64,000 bases of DNA. Source: Bubalus kerabau (lineage: Eukaryota; Chordata; Mammalia; Artiodactyla; Bovidae). The translations under genes were made by a program, and so were the position numbers. Positions 57,330 to 64,000 of the stretch are shown one piece after another. The stretch's first letter is position 1. Each line of letters starts with the position of its first letter. Location: contig NC_073634.1 of the NCBI RefSeq assembly GCF_029407905.1, positions 21,093,501 through 21,157,500 of the forward strand. The letters are read 5' to 3'. Below the pieces are notes generated by a model. It saw nothing but the letters and a program-made list of their open reading frames with translations. It was not told the DNA's origin and did not search any database.

Positions 57330-60300
57330 AACAATAAAGTGAATGGCAATGGATCATACTTATCAATAATTACTTCAAACATAAATGGGTTGAATGCCCC
57401 AACCAAAAGACAAAGACTGGCTGGCTGAATGGATACAAAAACAAGACCCCTATATATGTTGTCTACAAGAGACCCGCCTCAAAACAGGGGACACATACAG
57501 ACTGAAAGTGAAGGGCTGGAAAAAGATATTCCACGCAAATAGAGACCAAAAGAAAGCAGGAGTAGCAATACTCATATTAGATAAAATAGGCTTTAAGACA
57601 AAGGCTGTGGTCAAAGGATCAACCCAAGAAGAAGATATAACAATTATAAATATATATGCACCCAACATAGGAGAACCACGGTATTTAAGACAAATGCTAA
57701 CAAGTATAAAAGGGGAAATTAACAATAACACAATAATGGTGGGAAACTGTAATACCCCACTCACACCTATGGATAGATCAACTAAACAGAAAATTGACAA
57801 GGAAACTCAAATTTTAAATGATACAATAGACCAGTTATACCTAATGATATCTATAGGACATTTCACCCCAAAACAATGAATTTTACCTTTTTGTCAAGTG
57901 CACATGGAACATTCTCCAGGATAGATCACATCCTGGGCCATAAATCTAGACTTTGTAAATTCGAAAAATTTGAAATCATTCGAAGCATCTTTTTGACCAC
58001 AATGTAGTAAGACTAGATCTCAATTACAGAAAAAAAACTTTTAAAAATTCCAACATATGGAGGATGAAAAACACACTGCTGAATAACCAACAAGTCACAG
58101 AATAAATAAAAAACAGAAATCAAAATATGCATAGAAATGAAAGAAAATGAAAACACAACAACCCAAAACCTGTGGGACACTGTAAAAGCAGTGCTAAGGG
58201 GAAGGTTCATAGCAATACAGGCAACCTCAAGAAACAAGAAAAAAGTCAGATAAAGAACCTAACTCTACACCTAAAGCAACTAGAAAAGGAAGAAATTAAA
58301 ATCCTAGGGTTAGTAGAAGGAAAGAAATCTTAAAAATTAGGGCAGAAATAAATGCAAAAGAAACAAAAGAGACAATAGCAAATATCAAAAAAGCCAATAG
58401 CTGGTTCTTTGAAAGGGTAAATTAAATTGACAAACCATTAGCCAGACTTATCAAGAAACAAAGGGAGAAAAATCAAATCAATAAAATTAGAAATGAAAAT
58501 GGAGAGATCACAACAGACAACACAGAAATACAAAGGATCATAAGAAAATACTATCAGCAATTATATGCCAATAAAATTGACAACTTGGAGGAAATGAACA
58601 AAATCTTAGAAAATTACAACTTTCTAAAACTTAAGCAGGAACAAATAGAAAATCTTAACAGACCCATCACAAGCACATAAATTGAAACTGTAATCAGAAA
58701 TCTTCCAGCAAACAAAAGCTCAGGTCCAGACAGCTTCACAGCTGAATTCTACCAAAAATTTAGAGAAGAGCTAACACCTATCCTACTCAAACTCTTCCAG
58801 AAAATTGCAGAGGAAGGTAAATTTCCAAACTCATACTATGAGGCCACCATCACCCTAATACCAAAACCTGACAAAGATGCCACCATAAAAGAAAACTACA
58901 GGCCAATATCACTGATGAACAGAGATGCAAAAATCCTTAACAAAATTCTAGCAATCAGAATCCAACAACACACTAAAAAGATCATACATCACGACCAAGT
59001 GGGCTTTATCCTAGGGATGCAAGGATTCTTCAATATACACAAATCAATCAAGGTAATATACCACATTAACAAATTGAAAAATAAAAGCCATATGATTATT
59101 TCAATAGATGCAGAGAAAGCCTTTGACAAAATTCAACATCCATTTATGATAAAAACTCTCCAGAAAGCAGGAATAGAAGGAATATACCTCAACATAACAA
59201 AAGCTATATAGGACAAACCCACAGAAAACATTATCTTCAATGGTGAAAAATTGAAAGCATTTCCCCTAAAGTCAGGAACAAGACAAGGGTGCCCACTTTC
59301 ACCACTACTATTCAACACAGTTTTGGAAGTTTTGGCCACAGCAATCAGAGCAGAAAAAGAAATAAATGGAATCAAAATTGGAAAAGAAGAAGTAAAACTC
59401 TCACTATTTGCAGATGGCATGATCCTCTACATAGAAAACCCTAAAGACTCCACCAGAAAGTTACTAGAATGAATCAATGAACATAGTAAAGTGGCAGGAT
59501 ATAAAATCAACACACAGAAATCCCTTGCATTCCTATACACTAATAATGAGAAAATAGAAAGAGAAGTTAAGGAAACAGTTCCATTCACCATTGCAACAAA
59601 AAGAATAAAATACTTAAGAATATACCTACCTAAAGAAACATAAAACCTATATATAGAAAGCTATAAAACACTGGTGAAAGAAATCAAAGAGGACACTAAT
59701 AGATGGAGAAATATACCATGTTCATGAATCGGAAGAATCAATAAAGTGAAAATGAGTATACTACCCAAAGCACTCTATAGATTCAATGCAATCCCTATCA
59801 AGCTACCAACGGTGTTTTTCACAGAGCTAGAACAAATAATTTCACAATTTGTATGGAAATGCAAAAAAAACTCGAATAGCCAAAGCAATGTTGAGAAAGA
59901 AGAATGGAACTGGAGGAATCAACCTGCCTGACTTCAGGCTCTACTACAAAGCCACCGTCATCAAGACAGTATAGTATTGGCACAAAGACAGAAATATAGA
60001 TCAATGGAACAAAATAGAAAGCCCAGAGATAAATCCACGCACCTATGGACACTTTATCTTTGACAAAGGAGACAAGAATATACAATGGATTAGAGACAAT
60101 CTCTTTAACAAGTGGTGCCGGGAAAACTGGTCAACCACTTGTAAAAGAATGAAACTAGAACACTTTCTAACACCATACACAAAAATAAACTCAAAATGGA
60201 TTAAAGATCTAAACGTAAGACCAGAAACTATACAACTCCTAGAGGAGAACATAAGCAAACCACTCTCCGACATAAATCACAGCAGGATCCTCTATGACCC

Positions 60301-61134
60301 ACCTTCCAGAATATTGGAAATAAAAGCAAAAATAAATAAATGGGGCCTAATTAAAATTAAAAGCTTCTGCACAACAAAGGAAACTATAAGCAAGGTGAAA
60401 AGACAGCCTTCAGAATGGGAGAAAATAATAACAAACGAAGCAACGGACAAAGAATAGTCTCGAAAATATACAAGCGACTCTTGCAGCTCAATTTCAGAAA
60501 AATAAATGACCCAGTCAAAAAATGGGCCAAAGAACTAAATAGACATTTCTCCAAAGAAGACATACAGATGGCTAACAAACACATGAAAAGATGCTCAACA
60601 TCACTCATTATCAGAGAAATGTAAATCAAAACCACAATGAGGTACCATTTCACACCAATCAGAATGGCTGCGATCCAAAAGTCTACAAGCAATAAACGCT
60701 GGAGAGGGTGTGGAGAAATGGGAACCCTCTTACACTGGTGGTGGGAATGCAAACTAGTACAGCCACTATAGAGAACAGTGTGGAGATTCCTTAAAAAACT
60801 GGAAATAGAACTGCCTTATGATCTAGCAATCCCACTGCTGGGCATACACACTGAGGAAACCAGAAGGGAAAGAGACACGTGTACTCCAATGTTCATCGCA
60901 GCACTGTTTATAATAGCCAGGACATGGAAGCAACCTAGATGTCCATCACTGGACAAATGGATAAGAAAGCTGTGGTACATATACACAGTGGAGTATTACT
61001 CAGCCATTAAAAAGAATACATTTGAATCAGTTCTAATGAGGTGGATGAAACTGGAGCCTTTTATACAGAGTGAATTAAGCCAGAAAGAAAAACACCAATA
61101 CAGTATACTAACGCATATATATGGAATTTAGAAA
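57330..61134 (+). pseudogene. L1 ORF2 pseudogene
   Basis: The endonuclease is at 57394-57879 (AEWIQKQDPYICCLQET). It lacks about ten residues after KAV that the minus-strand copy keeps, and its conserved GDxN reads GNCN. The SDH motif is lost by a frameshift near 57990. The reverse transcriptase covers 58700-59470 (IISIDAEKAFDKIQHPF, SGTRQGCPLSPLLFN). The catalytic box reads FADG (59407-59418), so the second Asp is gone. The C-terminal part continues in pieces to 61131 (EVSQKEKHQ-like end, then GI stop). It cannot retrotranspose. Confidence 0.93.
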
Positions 61135-61480
61135 GATGGAATGATAACCCTTTATGCGAGATAGCAAAAGAGACACAGATGTATAGAACAGTCTTTTGGA
61201 CTCTGTGGCAGAGGGCGAGGGTGGGATGATTTGGGAGAATGGCATTGAAACATGTATAATATATGTGAAACGAATCGCCATTCCAGGTTTGATGCATGAT
61301 ACAAGATGCTCGGTCCTGGTGCACTGGGATGACCTAGAGTGATGATATGGGGAGGGAAGTGAGAGGGGGGTTCAGGATGGGGAACACGTGTTCACCCGTG
61401 ACAGATTCATGTTGATGTATAGCAAAAGTAATACAACATTGTAAAGTAATTAGCCTCCAATTAAAATAAATTTATATTAA
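61135..61480 (+). other. L1 3'UTR
   Basis: A short G-rich part ('gtggcagagggcgagggtgg') is followed by 'acaacattgtaaagtaatta' and 'caattaaaataaatttatatt', the bovine L1 3' end also seen in the other copies. Confidence 0.85.
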
Positions 61481-63149
61481 AAATTATTTTAAAATATAGT
61501 CCTCTAAATTCATTAAATACTGTGTTTATTATAAATTATTTTTAATAATCACAAAATTATTTCAAACTAGATTAAACATTGTGCAAGCAAAATAAATGAG
61601 ATAAGAATACAAAAATATAATCCACAATGAAAACCAATCTTTATGTTGCAAATATAGATAGTTTCAAAATAAAGAAAATAGGACTACAGGAAATATAGGA
61701 GGATATTTTAAAGGTATGAAACTATTTATTGTTCATTTTTTTTACCACTCTATCACAAGACACATGAAGGGGAAAAAATAATGATAGAGAGGACTCAAAA
61801 TTATAATTAACATCATTGGTTCATGAATAAGAATTTATGTCTTGAAAATAGAGAATATAGCTACTTTTAATGAGGTAAAGGAATATAAATTGATCACTGA
61901 AGTAGAAGAGAATTTCAATAAAATTCGTAAATGGTAAAATTTTATTAGAAAATTTTAAAATTAATTTAGCAAATTACCTGGTGAAAGAGACAAAATATAT
62001 AATCATCACAGAAAATGCAGTTAAAAATTTCAAAATACTGAACATCTTACATAAAAAATTATTACTATATGAAAAATAAAAGGAATTATAATTTACACAT
62101 AAAGTAAATGCCATCTAAAGTTTAGAATTATTTCCTTTCAAATAAGGAATAAAAGACAAATGTACCTTATGGCATTTTATTGGCAATCTAAGCCAATGTA
62201 ATAGAATAAGAGTAAATTTGAGTTTCAAGGCAGAAAAGAATCTGCCTTCTATTGAAATAATAATTGGAGAGCTTACCAAAAGAAATGAGTATAAAATTAT
62301 TATACAAAATCATTTATATTTGACACAAGCAACAACTTGAAAAATAATTACATCATTTGAAATAGTATGAGGGAATATTAAGTACTGGAGAATGAACTAA
62401 TAAAAGAATGCAAAATTTTATTGTGCCTTTAAATAATACCTAAATAAATTAAAAATTTGTTTCTTTCATTGTTATATATTTGTATGTGTATAGAAGACTT
62501 TAGGATTAATATTAGGCAAAGCTACTAAAAAAAGAGAAATGGTACTTGTCCTTTTGTATACATGAATTCACTATTCATAATTAAAAGAGTGTGGTTTTGA
62601 TATTAGGACAGACTGATAAATGAAGCATGGTGAAATAATCTGAGTCATTATGCATGTTTTAAATCAAACATCAAATTAGCACAGGTACCAAAATTAATAA
62701 TTCAATCTAAATTATTTAGCTGACTATTTTTATTCTCCTTTTCTTACATTTCATAGCACTTGCATGGAGAGCAAAGTGCTAGCTATAAGACAATTATGGT
62801 TTTTAATGTTTCTTCAAAATATATACTGTATTAAAAAATTAGCATACATATAAACTCATAACATGTGGCAAACACAAAACTATTTTAAAGGAAAATTATA
62901 AAACCTTCCACTGTTTGCCATCTCAATTTCTCATTTTTTCTTTCTCATGTATTTATGTATGTATGTATTGATATGTATATATATATTGATATTCATGCAT
63001 GTATTTATATATACCTATAGAGTATTATATACTATAAACATTATTTAGTTACTTATGTGTCTTAATAGTTTGTAATAAATGTTACCATATCATTTTCATA
63101 TATATTACAGGTAATTAATAATTACCATTACCACATTTCCTTCTTGTCA
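61481..63149. other. unassigned AT-rich DNA
   Basis: Very AT-rich with TA and GTAT microsatellite-like runs at 62953-63010. No gene or named repeat. Confidence 0.4.
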
Positions 63150-63440
63150 TCACTGGAATTTATCATTTTTTATTTTACCAATTTGACAATGAAAAAGATA
63201 GTATCTTCTTTTGCTTTCATTTATATTTCCCTGAATATGAGTAAGACTGAGAATTTTTTCAAGTTTATTAAACACTTTAATTTCCTTCCCTTTTCCTCAG
63301 TGTTTTATTGGGTAGTTTGTCTTTTTCTTATTAATTGTGGGAAGTTTTTCTTTTTTTTTTTCCCTTCTGGTCAATAAGTAATTGTATATGTCTTATAATT
63401 ATTTTGAAGCCAACCTTGCATTCATTATTTTTTGCATTGT
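63150..63440 (-). mobile_element. ancient L1 remnant
   Basis: The plus strand follows the antisense order of an old L1 3' region ('gctttcatttatatttccctga', 'gtttattaaacactttaatttcc', 'tattgggtagtttgtctttttc'). It is strongly diverged. Confidence 0.5.
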
Positions 63441-63833
63441 AGTGAATTTCCTTCCATTCCTATGTATATATTAATAGTTTAATTTCTTAGTCTTATTTAG
63501 GAAGATTCCCCCTTCAAATTTTCAAAAATATAATCCCAATTTTCTTTTCAATTCTTTAAAAATTTTCTTTTAAAAAATCCTTCTAGAATTTACTTGGCAT
63601 ATGACATTGTGTATATATTAATATATATATATATGATTTTTTTCCAACCAGATCCAGGACCAACTATGAAATTACTGTAGAATATATAGACCACCTTTTT
63701 CTCCAATTAATTGACAGGTTATATTTTCGTTTATTTTATTCCAGAATATATTTGAATATCTTTCTGAATCTCAATTCTACAGTCTGATTCACTGGTCTAC
63801 ATGCCTTTTGCTGTGCTACTTCCTTATACCTGT
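63441..63833. other. unassigned AT-rich DNA
   Basis: A TA run lies at 63618-63633. Nothing else is recognised. Confidence 0.4.
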
Positions 63834-64000
63834 GCTGAAGCTGAAGCTCCAATACTTAGGCCACCTGATGCAAAGAGCTGACTCATTGGAAAAGACCCTG
63901 ATGCTGGGAAAGATTGAGGGCAGGAGAAGAAGGGAGCGACAGAGGATGAGATGGTTGGATAGCATCACTGACTCAATGGATATGAGTTTGAGAAAATTCC
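63834..64000 (+). mobile_element. BovB LINE, cut by the window end
   Basis: The C-terminal coding text (KLKLQYLGHLMQRADSLEKT-like) begins at about 63836 after unrelated DNA and continues past 64000. It is 5'-truncated. Confidence 0.9.

Larger units (their letters stand above)
54445..61480 (+). mobile_element. long L1 LINE, plus strand, all regions present
   Basis: The element starts 'gagggggcagtcctaagatg', a typical L1 5' end, and continues through 5'UTR, ORF1, ORF2 and the 3'UTR, ending near 61480 in an AT-rich tail rather than a clean poly(A). Relative to the minus-strand L1 its 5'UTR lacks about 1.25 kb (junction near 54546) and carries a BovB at 55545-56055. A (TA)n microsatellite occupies 54752-54781. 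No target duplication was found. Confidence 0.93.

Overview
This window is a gene desert from a bovid ruminant genome (cattle, sheep, goat or a relative). The call rests on repeat content: many BovB (RTE-type) LINE copies, Bov-A2 and Bov-tA SINEs, bovine-type L1 elements and a cetartiodactyl tRNA-derived SINE occur together, and that combination is specific to ruminants. The species cannot be fixed from the sequence alone. I found no host protein-coding gene. Every longer open frame I could identify is a piece of a transposable element or lies antisense to one.

Layout. 0-7 kb: a 3' BovB piece, a nearly complete mariner transposon (1999-3280), two SINEs and a probable solo LTR. 7.08-15.98 kb: a decayed class I (gammaretrovirus-like) endogenous retrovirus with both LTRs, inserted in an older L1 and itself carrying a minus-strand LTR, a Bov-A2 and a BovB with an inverted 5' part. 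16-23 kb: nested BovB and Bov-A2 inside a MER5A-like DNA transposon, a MaLR-type LTR and old L1 remnants. 23.7-29.3 kb: an almost full-length BovB on the minus strand, split by an L1 that has its own 5' inversion, then a second L1 and a Bov-tA. 29.3-43 kb: mostly AT-rich unassigned DNA with scattered SINEs, a small 5S rRNA pseudogene and two local duplications. 43-45.5 kb: a BovB complex. 45.5-61.5 kb: two long L1 elements facing head to head (minus 45507-52372, plus 54445-61480), each with a BovB piece in its 5'UTR. 61.5-64 kb: AT-rich DNA ending in a BovB cut by the window edge.

Relationships. The autonomous LINEs (L1 and BovB) are all disabled by stops, frameshifts, deletions or active-site changes. 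Bov-A SINEs are known relatives of BovB and depend on its machinery, so parent and derivative families lie side by side. Many insertions keep readable target-site duplications, which lets several nested events be put in order.

I do not see an undescribed biological system. The best observations are structural: four insertions with inverted 5' ends of the twin-priming type (one proven as a single event by an 11-bp target duplication), a large inverted pair of L1s, a microhomology deletion that joins an L1 5'UTR to ORF2, and a mariner that keeps all three catalytic aspartate codons.
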